The translations under genes were made by a program, and so were the position numbers. A stretch of 42,538 nucleotides of DNA from CAYLSV01 sp964386435 (GTDB taxonomy: Bacteria; Planctomycetota; Phycisphaerae; Tepidisphaerales; Tepidisphaeraceae). The notes below the pieces were generated by a model. That model saw only the letters and a list, made by a program, of their open reading frames with translations, ran no database searches and was not told the origin of the DNA. Below, piece by piece: positions 15,564 through 23,090 of this stretch. Position 1 is the stretch's first letter. Every line of letters begins with the position of its first letter. The DNA lies in NCBI GenBank assembly GCA_964386435.1, contig CAYLSV010000027.1:1-42538 (forward strand). The letters run 5' to 3'.

Positions 15564-16544
15564 ATGAAGTCGAGCCTGTTCGCCTTGCTGTCCGTCGCCT
15601 TGCTCGCCGCCCCGACCTTTGCCCAGATCCAGGGCGAGGGCGAGGGCGAGGTGCCCGCAGCCGTGGGGAATGCGACGCACACGCTGTTTCTCGCCCGGAT
15701 CGTTACGGCCAACCACGTCCGTGACGCCCAATCGCTGGTGGGCCAGCTCAAGGCGAACACGCCGCTGCAGCGGTGGCACGTGCTGCACGGCGAGGGGCAA
15801 TCAATGCTGTACTACGGCTACTACAGCTCTCCCGATGCCGCCGACGCCGACCGGGAACAACTCGGCCGGGTGCTCAACGGCGTGGGCGACCCGATGTTCA
15901 CGCGCATCCTGCTGGTGCCCTTGGACGCCCCGGACCCGGCCGCGCCGCCGCAGTGGGATTTGACGCAGGCGTCGGGCCGCTACTCGGTGATCATCGCCGG
16001 CTACAAAGGGCCGGGCCGCAAGCAGATCACCGTCGACTCGGTGCGGGCCGCCCGCGAGCAGGGCGTGGAGGCCTACTACTGGCACGGGCCGACCATCAGC
16101 CACATCGCCATTGGCACCTGGGGCGCGGAGGCGATCAGCATCCGTAACGAGAACCCGCAGCTGCGCGACACCAGCGACGACGGCCGCATGCTCGTCAGCA
16201 ACGTCCCGCTGCCCGAGCATTTGCGTCGCACAGCCACCGACGAGATGGGCCGCCCGATGCCCACCGTCACGCCGGAGCTCAAGATCAACGACCTGACGCT
16301 CAAGCAGACGATGCAGCTTTACCCCCGCTACGCCGTCAACGGCGAGGACCAGCAGAAGACGCTGACCGACGACGACGGCCAGCAGCACGTCATCTTCCAG
16401 CCGTCGTACATCGTCGACCTCACGCAAATCGAGCGGGCCGCCCCGACCGCCGATCCTGGCATGATGCGTGACAACGACCCGGCCCCGCAGCTGCTCAACC
16501 CCAACGCCGGCCGCCGCCGCGGCGGGTTGCGATCGCTGGATTAG
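15564..16544 (+). CDS. Secreted protein of unknown function, two repeated modules
   Basis: 326 residues from ATG 15564 (a GGAG lies 11 bases upstream; ATG 15546 is also in frame). A signal peptide (MKSSLFALLSVALLAAPTFAQ) is followed by two weakly similar alpha/beta modules. The first, about residues 40-115, has LFLARIVTANHVRDAQSLVG and YYGYYSSPDAADADREQLG. The second, about 125-195, has YSVIIAGYKGPGRKQITVDS and AYYWHGPTISHIAIG. The spacing resembles SPOR-type folds, but I see no diagnostic residues and do not assign the family. A Pro/Asn/Arg-rich tail ends it. It stands alone between rph and rdgB on the same strand. Confidence 0.75.
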   Translation: MKSSLFALLSVALLAAPTFAQIQGEGEGEVPAAVGNATHTLFLARIVTANHVRDAQSLVGQLKANTPLQRWHVLHGEGQSMLYYGYYSSPDAADADREQLGRVLNGVGDPMFTRILLVPLDAPDPAAPPQWDLTQASGRYSVIIAGYKGPGRKQITVDSVRAAREQGVEAYYWHGPTISHIAIGTWGAEAISIRNENPQLRDTSDDGRMLVSNVPLPEHLRRTATDEMGRPMPTVTPELKINDLTLKQTMQLYPRYAVNGEDQQKTLTDDDGQQHVIFQPSYIVDLTQIERAAPTADPGMMRDNDPAPQLLNPNAGRRRGGLRSLD

Positions 16545-16603
16545 GGGGAAGGGAGGAGGTGGTAGGGCGGAGAAGGTGGACGGCCTGCCACCTATCGTCC
16601 GCC

Positions 16604-17203
16604 ATGCCCCTGCTGCTCGCCACCCGCAACGCCGGCAAGGTTCGCGACTTCGCCGCCATCTTCGAGGCCGGCGGGTTGGGCGATGTGGAGCTGTCGCCGC
16701 TGCCGGCGGACGCCGAGGACGTGGACGAGACGGGGCAGACGTTCCTCGACAACGCGATCCTGAAGGCCAGCACCCACGCCCGCCGCCACGGCACCACCGC
16801 GCTTGCCGATGATTCGGGCCTGGAAGTCGACGCCTTGGGCGGTGCCCCCGGCGTCCACACCGCCCGCTTCGCGGCGCTGCACAACCGCGAGGGCGAGCGG
16901 AATGCCGAGAACAACAAGCTGCTGCTGGAAAAGCTGCAACACGTCGAGGACCGGGCTGCCCGCTTCGTCTGCGTCCTCGCCGTCGCCGACGCGACCGGCC
17001 GCCTGCTTTTCACCGCCCGCGGCACCGCCGAGGGCCGCATTGCCACCGAACCCCGCGGCGACGGCGGCTTCGGCTACGACCCGCTGTTCGAGCTAGGCGA
17101 CGGCCGCACCATGGCCGAACTCTCGCCACCCGAGAAGGCCGCCCACGCCCACCGCGGCCACGCCGCGCGGCGGCTGGTGCCGCTGCTGAAAGCGTTCTGG
17201 TGA
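16604..17203 (+). CDS. rdgB: XTP/dITP diphosphatase (Ham1/RdgB family)
   Basis: 199 residues. It hydrolyses non-canonical purine triphosphates (XTP, dITP) so they do not enter DNA. Motifs: LLATRNAGKVRDFAAIF at the N-terminus, ETGQTFLDNAILKA, ALADDSGLEVDALGGAPGVH with the catalytic acidic residues, EGRIATEPRGDGGFGYDPLF and the C-terminal ELSPPEKAAHAHRGHAARR. The start at 16604 (MPLLLATRN) is where homology begins. It is followed by a large inverted repeat and the HIT gene. Confidence 0.95.
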   Translation: MPLLLATRNAGKVRDFAAIFEAGGLGDVELSPLPADAEDVDETGQTFLDNAILKASTHARRHGTTALADDSGLEVDALGGAPGVHTARFAALHNREGERNAENNKLLLEKLQHVEDRAARFVCVLAVADATGRLLFTARGTAEGRIATEPRGDGGFGYDPLFELGDGRTMAELSPPEKAAHAHRGHAARRLVPLLKAFW

Positions 17204-17207
17204 TCGT

Positions 17208-17303
17208 CCCGGACCTGCCGCACGTGGTGCGGCGGCTATCACGTTTGATGCACCTGGTGATTTTGCATGCGGTAGCCGCGGCACCACGTGCCGCAGGTCC
17301 GGG
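17208..17303. repeat. Large inverted repeat between rdgB and the HIT gene
   Basis: 17208-17230 and 17281-17303 are inverted 23-bp copies with one mismatch, and the complementarity continues imperfectly inwards to about 17240 and 17271 (GCGGCTA / TAGCCGC). Each arm contains its own small hairpin (CCGCAC-GTG-GTGCGG). The two-hairpin, head-to-head layout is that of the REP-like pairs at 5649 and 17748, but the bases are different. Confidence 0.8.
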
Positions 17304-17319
17304 CCGCTTACCCTGCACC

Positions 17320-17661
17320 ATGCCTGAGAAGACCCTCTTCCAGAAGATCGCCGACGGCGAGATCCCGACCGACTTGCTCCACACGGACGATCGCTGCATC
17401 GCCTTCCGCGACATCCAGCCGCAGGCTCCGACGCACTTGCTCATCGTCCCCCGCAAGTTGATCCCGACGCTCAACGACCTGACCCCCGCCGACGCTGAGC
17501 TGATCGGCCATTTGTTCCTCGTTGCCAAGAACCTCATGGCCGACCTGGGCCACGCCGACTACCGCACCGTCTTCAACTGCGGCCCGGGGGCCGGGCAAAC
17601 CGTTTTCCACCTCCACCTCCACGCCCTCGCCGGCCGCGACCTGACGTGGCCGCCGGGGTGA
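17320..17661 (+). CDS. HIT-family nucleotide phosphohydrolase/transferase
   Basis: 113 residues, the usual size of Hint-branch proteins. It begins TLFQKIADGEIPTDLLHTDD, then FRDIQPQAPTHLLIVPRKLI, and ends with the catalytic His triad in HLHLHALAGRDLTWPPG. Hint proteins hydrolyse AMP-lysine and related adenosine phosphoramidates in the cytoplasm; the real substrate here is not evident. The start at 17320 (MPEKTLFQKI) is just after the palindrome. Confidence 0.92.
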   Translation: MPEKTLFQKIADGEIPTDLLHTDDRCIAFRDIQPQAPTHLLIVPRKLIPTLNDLTPADAELIGHLFLVAKNLMADLGHADYRTVFNCGPGAGQTVFHLHLHALAGRDLTWPPG

Positions 17662-17747
17662 ACGCACGCGGCCACCGCTCGGACTTCGTCGCGATGCGGC
17701 GGGGCAACAGCACTGCGCACTTGGACTTGCGCCTCATCGTTGCTGGA

Positions 17748-17857
17748 CACCCTCACCGCCTCGTAGAGGCGGGGCTACGCCCGCTCTTCCAAGTGCCCAG
17801 AAATGGGGGCGTAGCCCCGCTGCTACGCAGCGGTGGGGGTTTCAGCGACGTTCGCAA
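17748..17857. repeat. Head-to-head pair of REP-like palindromes
   Basis: Copy one (17748-17782) holds the hairpin CCGCCTC-GTA-GAGGCGG followed by GGCTACGCCC. Copy two (17805-17857) is GGGCGTAGCCCCGC, the hairpin CCGCTGC-TAC-GCAGCGG, then TGGGGGTTTCAGCGACGTTCGCAA. The inner 14 bases (17769-17782 and 17807-17820) are perfect inverted copies, while the hairpin stems differ between copies but remain self-complementary. This lies in the gene-free stretch 17662-18097. Confidence 0.85.
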
Positions 17858-17927
17858 AGCAGGGTGAGCATGTCAAAGTGCAAGCCGCTCCCAACCCCGC
17901 AGTCCGAGCGTCACCCGATCCAGGATC

Positions 17928-17950
17928 AGCCCCGCCGCCACGCGGCGGAG
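17928..17950. repeat. REP-like palindrome, single copy
   Basis: AGCCCCGCCGC-CAC-GCGGCGGAGG: the family's AGCCCCGC flank and a 7-bp stem with a 3-base loop. It is 70 bases from the previous pair. The rest of 17662-18097 shows no gene I would support, only these repeats and the terminator of the next gene. Confidence 0.65.
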
Positions 17951-18035
17951 GTCCAGGGCGTCAAGGAGACGAGCAACCTCATTTGGCTGCTCGCCCGTCG
18001 CCCCCATTGCGTTGGTCGCTGACACCACCGAGGTC

Positions 18036-18069
18036 GGAAAAAGATCGCCCGCAGGTCGGCCTGCGGGCG
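18036..18069 (-). terminator. Intrinsic terminator of the HEAT-repeat gene
   Basis: On the minus strand a perfect 10-bp stem (CGCCCGCAGG / CCTGCGGGCG, 18046-18069, loop of 4) is followed by ATCTTTTTCC. The hairpin plus T run lies 29 bases after the stop at 18098. It is the clearest rho-independent terminator in the window. Confidence 0.85.
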
Positions 18070-18097
18070 GGTGGGGTGATCCGAAGCTTGGGCGGCC

Positions 18098-20302
18098 TCA
18101 GCGGTTGATGATAATCTGCTTGGCCTCGTCGGCGGGGAGGTCTAGGGCGCCGTAGGCCTTGGCGGCGGCGGTTCGGATGTCGAGGTTGGCTTCCTCGCGG
18201 ACGGTGTCCTGCAAGTCCGACACGTTGTCGCCGGGGAGGCGGTTGCCGTAGTTGCGGGCGTTTTTGGCCAGCGCCTCGTAGAGGCCGATGCGGGAGTCGG
18301 CGCTGCGGCCGTTGTCCTGGGCACTTTGCAGCAACGCGGTCTGGGCATCGGCGTCGTCGAGGGCACCCAGCACATCGGCGGCGGCGAGGACGACTTCTTC
18401 GCGGTCGTCATCGAGGGCCGTCAGCAGGGCGCTTTTGGCCGAGGCGAGGTTGTAGACGCCGGCGGAGCTGTCGGAGACGTCCTGCAGCGCCGCGGCCGAG
18501 CGGAGGGCGTATTCGGTGGCAAGTTGCTCGTCCAGCGGCAGCGAGCCGGCGGCGGTGCGGGCACGCTCCACGGCCGTCGCCAAGGCTTCGCCGCTGGTGG
18601 CCTGCGTGGTCGAGAGCAGCGGATCGTTCTGGGCCGGAGCCTCGAAGCGGCTGGCGCGGCTGGCGGTGATGACGAGGCGGGCCGAGCCGCGGGTCTTGCT
18701 GCCGGCGTTCATCACGTCGAACACCCGATCGACCTCGCCCTGCGGCAGCTGATCCTCCACGACGACCGCGTCCACGGCGTTCAAGCCCTGCGCGGCCGTG
18801 GCGGCCTCGCTGGCAGTGGTTGCCGTCTCAACCTGGTAGCCGCTCTGCGTGAGACCCTCGGCCATGCTGTTGGCGCGGTCGCGGGTCGGGGCGACGACGA
18901 TGATCGTCGGGTTGCCGGTTTGCGAGAGCGCCTCACCCAGCAGCGGCACGACGAGCTGCGAGCCCTCGAAGTCGCTGCGGGGCAACGCACCGGCCAGCGC
19001 CAGGGCCGACTCGAACCGCACGCGGCGGTCGGCGTAGTTCATCGCGTCGATCAGCGGGGCGGCCGCGTCGTCGCCCAGGGCGCTGTCGCCCAGGACGCTT
19101 TGCAGCGACTCGATGGCCATCAGCGCCACGGCCGGGTTTTTGTCGTCCAGTGCCCGGCGGAGCGTTTGGGCCACGTAGCTCGAGCCGGCCGTCACGCCGT
19201 AATACTGCGGGCCCGGCTCGTTCTCGCCGCGGGTGGCGTCGGTTTCGCCCTCGGGCAACTCGGCGGCCCGCTTGTAGTTGGCGGCCAGCCACAGCGAAAC
19301 GGCCTCGTCCATGCCGCGGCTGAGTTCCAACGCGTCGGCGGCGGCGTCCATGGCGCGGATCTCGTTGAAGATCGGCTGGGGCACCTGCGTCGCGGTGAGC
19401 CGGTCGCCTTCCCAACGCCAGACGTTGGCCTGCGGGTAGCGGGTGTCGGCGGTCACGCTGCTGGTGCCGTAGTACAGCTTCTCGGCGAGGTCGTACAACC
19501 CCTCGGCGGCCCCCTTGGGCTCGTAGGGCAAGCGGTCCAGCGCCTGCTCGGCCGCTTGGCGGACGCCGGGTTCGAGGTTGTCGCGGGTGAGCACCTTCTC
19601 GACAAACGGCCCGGCGTCGCCGTAGCCGAGGTCGCCCAGGATCAGCAGGATTTCGGTCAGCAAGTCGGTGTCGTCGGCCTCGGTGGCGGCGGTCAGCGGG
19701 TTGAGCATGCCGCGGCCGAGCTGGCGGAGGGCCCGCTTGACCGACGAGTGTTCGTCGCGGCGGTCGGGGTTCTGCAGCACCTGCAGCATGGCCGGCACGG
19801 CGACCTCGCCGCTGCGGCGCAGGTTTTCCAGGCCGTTGCCGAACCCGACGCTGCTGACGCTCAAACGGCGGATCTGCTCGTCGATGAACTGCGGGTCGGT
19901 CGCCACGGCCGCCCGGCCCGCGCTGATCTTCTCGACGAGTCGGCCGGTCACGTCGTTCATCGCGTCGTTGTCGACGCTCGTCCAAATGCCCAGCCAGTCG
20001 TCGAGGTTGTCGCCCCGCTCGCGGGCGGCGGTGCGGAAGGCGGCCAGCAGGGCGGTCGGCTCGGGGTCGGCGTCGAGGATTTGCTCGCCGAGTTGGGCGG
20101 CCAGTTCGTAGCGGCCGAGCTTGCCGAAGTGGAAAAAGTCTTCGACCGCGCCGGCGATTTCTTCAGAAGGCTCGGCCATCGCCGGGCCGTCCTGGGCGAG
20201 GGTGGGCGAGACGGCGGCCAGGGTCGCCAGCGGCGTGGCGAGGGCGGCGAGCAGCAACAAACGGCGCGGGTCGGGGCGGTCGGCGGCAGGGCGGGTCATC
20301 AT
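18098..20302 (-). CDS. Secreted HEAT-repeat protein with an embedded pseudo-receiver domain
   Basis: 734 residues from ATG 20302 (GGAG 5 bases upstream). A signal peptide (RRLLLLAALATPLATLAAVS...LAQ) shows export. HEAT-like helical pairs occupy about residues 120-440 and 600-734 (for example VPAMLQVLQNPDR, ILGDLGYGDAGPFVEKVL, NPAVALMAIESLQSVLG, VVLAAADVLGALDDAD). Between them, about 464-575, is a response-regulator-like fold: TIIVVAPTRDRANSMAEGL, YQVETATTASEAA, AVVVEDQLP and LVITAS. At the phospho-Asp position (four before the Pro) there is Glu, so it should not be phosphorylated. Function unknown; a scaffold is the likely role. It has its own terminator and diverges from the next gene. Confidence 0.8.
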   Translation of the reverse strand: MMTRPAADRPDPRRLLLLAALATPLATLAAVSPTLAQDGPAMAEPSEEIAGAVEDFFHFGKLGRYELAAQLGEQILDADPEPTALLAAFRTAARERGDNLDDWLGIWTSVDNDAMNDVTGRLVEKISAGRAAVATDPQFIDEQIRRLSVSSVGFGNGLENLRRSGEVAVPAMLQVLQNPDRRDEHSSVKRALRQLGRGMLNPLTAATEADDTDLLTEILLILGDLGYGDAGPFVEKVLTRDNLEPGVRQAAEQALDRLPYEPKGAAEGLYDLAEKLYYGTSSVTADTRYPQANVWRWEGDRLTATQVPQPIFNEIRAMDAAADALELSRGMDEAVSLWLAANYKRAAELPEGETDATRGENEPGPQYYGVTAGSSYVAQTLRRALDDKNPAVALMAIESLQSVLGDSALGDDAAAPLIDAMNYADRRVRFESALALAGALPRSDFEGSQLVVPLLGEALSQTGNPTIIVVAPTRDRANSMAEGLTQSGYQVETATTASEAATAAQGLNAVDAVVVEDQLPQGEVDRVFDVMNAGSKTRGSARLVITASRASRFEAPAQNDPLLSTTQATSGEALATAVERARTAAGSLPLDEQLATEYALRSAAALQDVSDSSAGVYNLASAKSALLTALDDDREEVVLAAADVLGALDDADAQTALLQSAQDNGRSADSRIGLYEALAKNARNYGNRLPGDNVSDLQDTVREEANLDIRTAAAKAYGALDLPADEAKQIIINR

Positions 20303-20490
20303 CGGGCTCCGGGGTCGATCTGATCGGGTTGGGGCACGGGTCACCGCGCCGCCGACACTCCTCAAGGCGGGACCGCCGGGCAACCAAAAGCCGCGGCGGC
20401 ACCCATGATGCTAAAGCCAACGCCCGGCAAATCAAGAACCGCCGCCCGACGCGCCCGACAATTCGGCTTTGGCGGCGTAGGCTGCGGGCG

Positions 20491-21222
20491 ATGGACGCCT
20501 CCACCCGCTCGCAGCTCGAGAGCAACGCCCTGGCCCAGTGGTTGGCCGATCTGCCGGACAAGCTCCGCCGCAACGGCACCACGATCCTGCTCGTCATCGT
20601 GCTGGTGGCGGCGTTGATCTTCTTTCTGCGGACGCGGGCCAGCAACGCCTTGGTCCGCGAGCAGACCCGCCAGATTAACGCCCAGAACGCGGCGTTCGCG
20701 CTCGATAACCTGGCGGAGCTCGACTTCCGCGTGCCCGACCCGGAGCTGCGGGCGATCGAACGGAAGGAAATGGTCACGCAGGCCAATGACGGCATCGACG
20801 GCTTGCTCGAACACGGCGGCGAGACGGCCCGCCTGGTGGGGCTGCTGGCCCGAGGCGACTTGTATTGGCAGCTTGCCACCGCCACCCCGGTGACGGCGGC
20901 GACGACGCGGCCGGAGCTGGCGGTTTCGCCGCCGCGGGAGGAGTCGCTGACCAGCGCCGAGACGGCGTACAACGCGGTGCTGGAGGAGGCCGAAGGGCCG
21001 GGTTTCGCCGCCCGGCATCGGCTGGCCGCCCGATCGGGGTTGGCGGCGGTGGCCGAGGAGAAGGGCGAGTTCGACGCGGCGGAGATTCATTATCAGGCGA
21101 TTGTGGATGATCCCGATGCCGACGACGTGACCGTGGCCATTGCCGAGCAGCGGCTGCTGCTCTTGGACGAGCTGCGGGTCGCCCCGCCCCTGCTGCCGGC
21201 CACCCGCCCGGCGGGGGAGTAA
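20491..21222 (+). CDS. Membrane-anchored helical-repeat protein, function unknown
   Basis: 243 residues. A short cytoplasmic N-terminus (MDASTRSQLESNALAQWLAD) precedes one membrane helix (about residues 29-47, TTILLVIVLVAALIFFL). Then comes a ~190-residue, Ala/Glu-rich helical region with TPR-like pairs (SLTSAETAYNAVLEEAEGPG, AARSGLAAVAEEKGEFDAAE, IHYQAIVDDP). The layout resembles the YfgM/TPR_21 anchored proteins, but I see no specific signature. It ends 3 bases before the start of the pseudouridine synthase, so the two are co-transcribed. The 188 bases between it and the divergent HEAT gene hold nothing I can name. Confidence 0.75.
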   Translation: MDASTRSQLESNALAQWLADLPDKLRRNGTTILLVIVLVAALIFFLRTRASNALVREQTRQINAQNAAFALDNLAELDFRVPDPELRAIERKEMVTQANDGIDGLLEHGGETARLVGLLARGDLYWQLATATPVTAATTRPELAVSPPREESLTSAETAYNAVLEEAEGPGFAARHRLAARSGLAAVAEEKGEFDAAEIHYQAIVDDPDADDVTVAIAEQRLLLLDELRVAPPLLPATRPAGE

Positions 21223-21225
21223 ACC

Positions 21226-22353
21226 GTGGACGAGGAGGCCGGCGATGTCCACGTCGAGGCGGGGGAGGCAGAGGATTACGCCGCCCCGCGTCAATTTCGT
21301 TGGCGGGTGGGCAAGGATCTGACCCGCCGGATCGACCAGTACCTTGTCGACCGCGTCGGCTACCTGAGCCGGGCGGAGATCCAACGGTGCGTGAAGGAAA
21401 AGTGTGTGAAGGTTAACGGCCGCGTGGTGAAGGCGGCGTACCACTGCCGCGAGGGCGACGTGGTGGAGCTCACCGCGCCGCCGCCAAAGGTGAGCCAGCT
21501 CAAGCCCGAGCCGATCCCGCTGGAGATCGTCTACGAGGACGACCACATGCTGGCCCTGAACAAGCAGGCCAATCTGATCATCCACCCGGCCCGCGGCGTT
21601 TGGAGCGGCACGCTGGTGAACGGCCTCCTGCACTATGGCCAGCGGTGGAGCCACGTCAACGGCGAGCGCCGCCCCGGCATCCTGCACCGCCTGGACCGCA
21701 ACACCACCGGCATCCTGCTGGTCGCCAAATCCGACGAGGCCCACTGGCGGCTCGCCCGGCAGTTCGAGCGGCGGACGATGCAGAAAACCTACCGCGCCCT
21801 AATCCACGGCATCCCGAACCTCAAGGCCGACGTCATCGACAAACCCATTGGCAAGGACAATCGCGTCCGCGAACGCCAAGCGATCGTCAGCGAGGAGAAG
21901 GGCGGCAAAACGGCTGTCACCACGTACGAGGTCGAGCAGGTTTTTGAAGAGCGCGACCTGCCCGGCATCACCTGGCACATCGGCGACCACGCCGCCGACC
22001 AAAGCCACCGCGTGCCCAAGCCCGGCTTCGCCCTGGTGAAGCTTAGCCCCAAGACCGGCCGCACCCACCAGCTCCGCGTCCACATGAGCATCCTCGGCCA
22101 CCCGATCGTCGGCGACACCATGTACGGCGGCCGGATCCTGCAGTCGCCCGGCTTCACCTTCGCCCGCCAAGCGTTGCACGCCCACTCGATCACCTTCACC
22201 CATCCGATCAGCCTGGAGGAGCAAACCCTCTCCGCCCCGCTCCCGGCCGACATCCTAAAAACGATCGACCTCGTCGCAGGACGCGAGGCGGACGAGTCGG
22301 GACGGGACGCGGACCTGCACCTCAACGTCGCTGAACCCCCCACCGCCCCGTAG
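21226..22353 (+). CDS. RluA-family pseudouridine synthase (RluD-like)
   Basis: 375 residues from GTG 21226. An S4 RNA-binding domain (RIDQYLVDRVGYLSRAEIQR, VKVNGRVVKAAYHCREGDVV) precedes the synthase domain with the catalytic HRLDRNTTGILLVAKS (Asp in RLD), KTYRALIHG and LSPKTGRTHQLRVHMSILGH. It isomerises uridines in 23S rRNA; RluC versus RluD cannot be decided here. A ~25-residue insertion (HIGDHAADQSHRVPKPG) lies between the beta-strands of the second half. The last dozen codons (LNVAEPPTAP, stop) are read from the REP-like repeat that begins at 22322, so the C-terminus was probably reset by the repeat. Confidence 0.92.
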   Translation: MDEEAGDVHVEAGEAEDYAAPRQFRWRVGKDLTRRIDQYLVDRVGYLSRAEIQRCVKEKCVKVNGRVVKAAYHCREGDVVELTAPPPKVSQLKPEPIPLEIVYEDDHMLALNKQANLIIHPARGVWSGTLVNGLLHYGQRWSHVNGERRPGILHRLDRNTTGILLVAKSDEAHWRLARQFERRTMQKTYRALIHGIPNLKADVIDKPIGKDNRVRERQAIVSEEKGGKTAVTTYEVEQVFEERDLPGITWHIGDHAADQSHRVPKPGFALVKLSPKTGRTHQLRVHMSILGHPIVGDTMYGGRILQSPGFTFARQALHAHSITFTHPISLEEQTLSAPLPADILKTIDLVAGREADESGRDADLHLNVAEPPTAP

Positions 22354-22410
22354 AGGCGCGGCTGCACAGCGAATCCGAGCCCGTGAAACAGCGTTCGTAG
22401 CCCCGCCTCT
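22322..22410. repeat. REP-like palindrome pair, right copy cut by the assembly gap
   Basis: The left copy (22322-22367) reads TCAACGTCGCTGAACCCCCCACCGCCCCGTAGAGGCGCGGCTGCAC in pieces that match, inverted, the copy at 17807-17857. The right copy starts GCGTTCGTAGCCCCGCCTCT (22391-22410) and runs straight into the N block. The left copy overlaps the 3' end of the pseudouridine synthase gene. Confidence 0.75.
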
Positions 22411-22420
22411 NNNNNNNNNN
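22411..22420. other. Assembly gap (10 N)
   Basis: Ten N, probably a placeholder of unknown true length. It falls exactly inside a predicted hairpin of the repeat, where sequencing or assembly is likely to fail. Confidence 0.99.
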
Positions 22421-22428
22421 GCCCGCAG

Positions 22429-22482
22429 ATCAACGTGCTCCGCCGTAGCTGCGGCCCGACGGGCCGCAGTGGGCACGTTGAT
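22429..22482. repeat. Two-level palindrome upstream of the rhodanese gene
   Basis: Outer arms ATCAACGTGC (22429-22438) and GCACGTTGAT (22473-22482) are perfect. Inside is a perfect 9-bp hairpin CTGCGGCCC-GAC-GGGCCGCAG (22449-22469). It lies 78 bases before the start at 22560 and may be a cis-acting RNA hairpin, a dyad operator or another repeat. Confidence 0.7.
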
Positions 22483-22559
22483 GATGTGAAAAGCAGCGGA
22501 TGATGCGCGGACGCTGCGCGCTTTCAACGCGGCCCGTGCCGGTTGCCATACCCTCTCCC

Positions 22560-23090
22560 ATGACCTCCATCTCCCCCCACGACGCCCAGCGGGCCCACGC
22601 CGACGGCGAGGCCGTGATTATCGATGTCCGCGACCCGTTCGAGCGGGCGGCGGGGCACATCCCCGGCAGCCGGGCGATGCCGTTGTCGAGCCTCGATGTC
22701 GAGGCGTTGCGGCGGGAGGAGAAGCGGGTCATCTTCCAGTGCCGCAGCGGGGCACGCTCGACCAAGGCGTGCCAGCAGTTCGGCGGCGGCGAATCCCTCG
22801 CCGGCGGCATCGAAGCGTGGCGGGCGGCGGGACTGCCAATCGAGCGATCAACCGCCGCCCTAAAGCTCGACGTCATGCGGCAGGTCCACATCGCCGCCGG
22901 CAGCCTGGTCGTCGCCGGCATCGCGTTGGGCTGGCTCCTCGCCCCAGCGTTCCTGCTGCTAAGCCTGTTCGTCGGCACCGGCCTGATCTTCGCCGGGGTC
23001 AGCGGCTGGTGCGGCATGGCCAAGCTCCTGGCCATCATGCCGTGGAACCGCGTTGACGACGTCTGCGTCAGCCGGCCAGTCGGTGGGTGA
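22560..23090 (+). CDS. Rhodanese domain fused to a DUF2892 membrane domain (YgaP-like)
   Basis: 176 residues. The rhodanese domain (1-100) has EAVIIDVRDPFERAAGHIPG and the active-site loop FQCRSGARSTKA with the catalytic Cys. Two membrane helices (about 112-160) follow, with the DUF2892 signature SGWCGMAKLLAIMPWNR. Family knowledge: YgaP-type proteins are inner-membrane sulfurtransferases. The start at 22560 (MTSISPHDAQRAHADG) is where homology begins. Its 3' end overlaps the convergent modC gene by 23 bases. Confidence 0.9.
   Translation: MTSISPHDAQRAHADGEAVIIDVRDPFERAAGHIPGSRAMPLSSLDVEALRREEKRVIFQCRSGARSTKACQQFGGGESLAGGIEAWRAAGLPIERSTAALKLDVMRQVHIAAGSLVVAGIALGWLLAPAFLLLSLFVGTGLIFAGVSGWCGMAKLLAIMPWNRVDDVCVSRPVGG

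Noticed and set aside
17870..18022. 50-codon frame with a possible GGTGAG site upstream
   Set aside because: It runs through a REP-like palindrome (17928-17950), has no homology, and codon use is not distinctive. Could be real, but there is not enough support.
18326..20323. 665-codon plus-strand frame opposite the HEAT-repeat gene
   Set aside because: Low-complexity Gly/Val/Leu/Arg composition with no domain; the minus-strand gene has a signal peptide, domains and a terminator.
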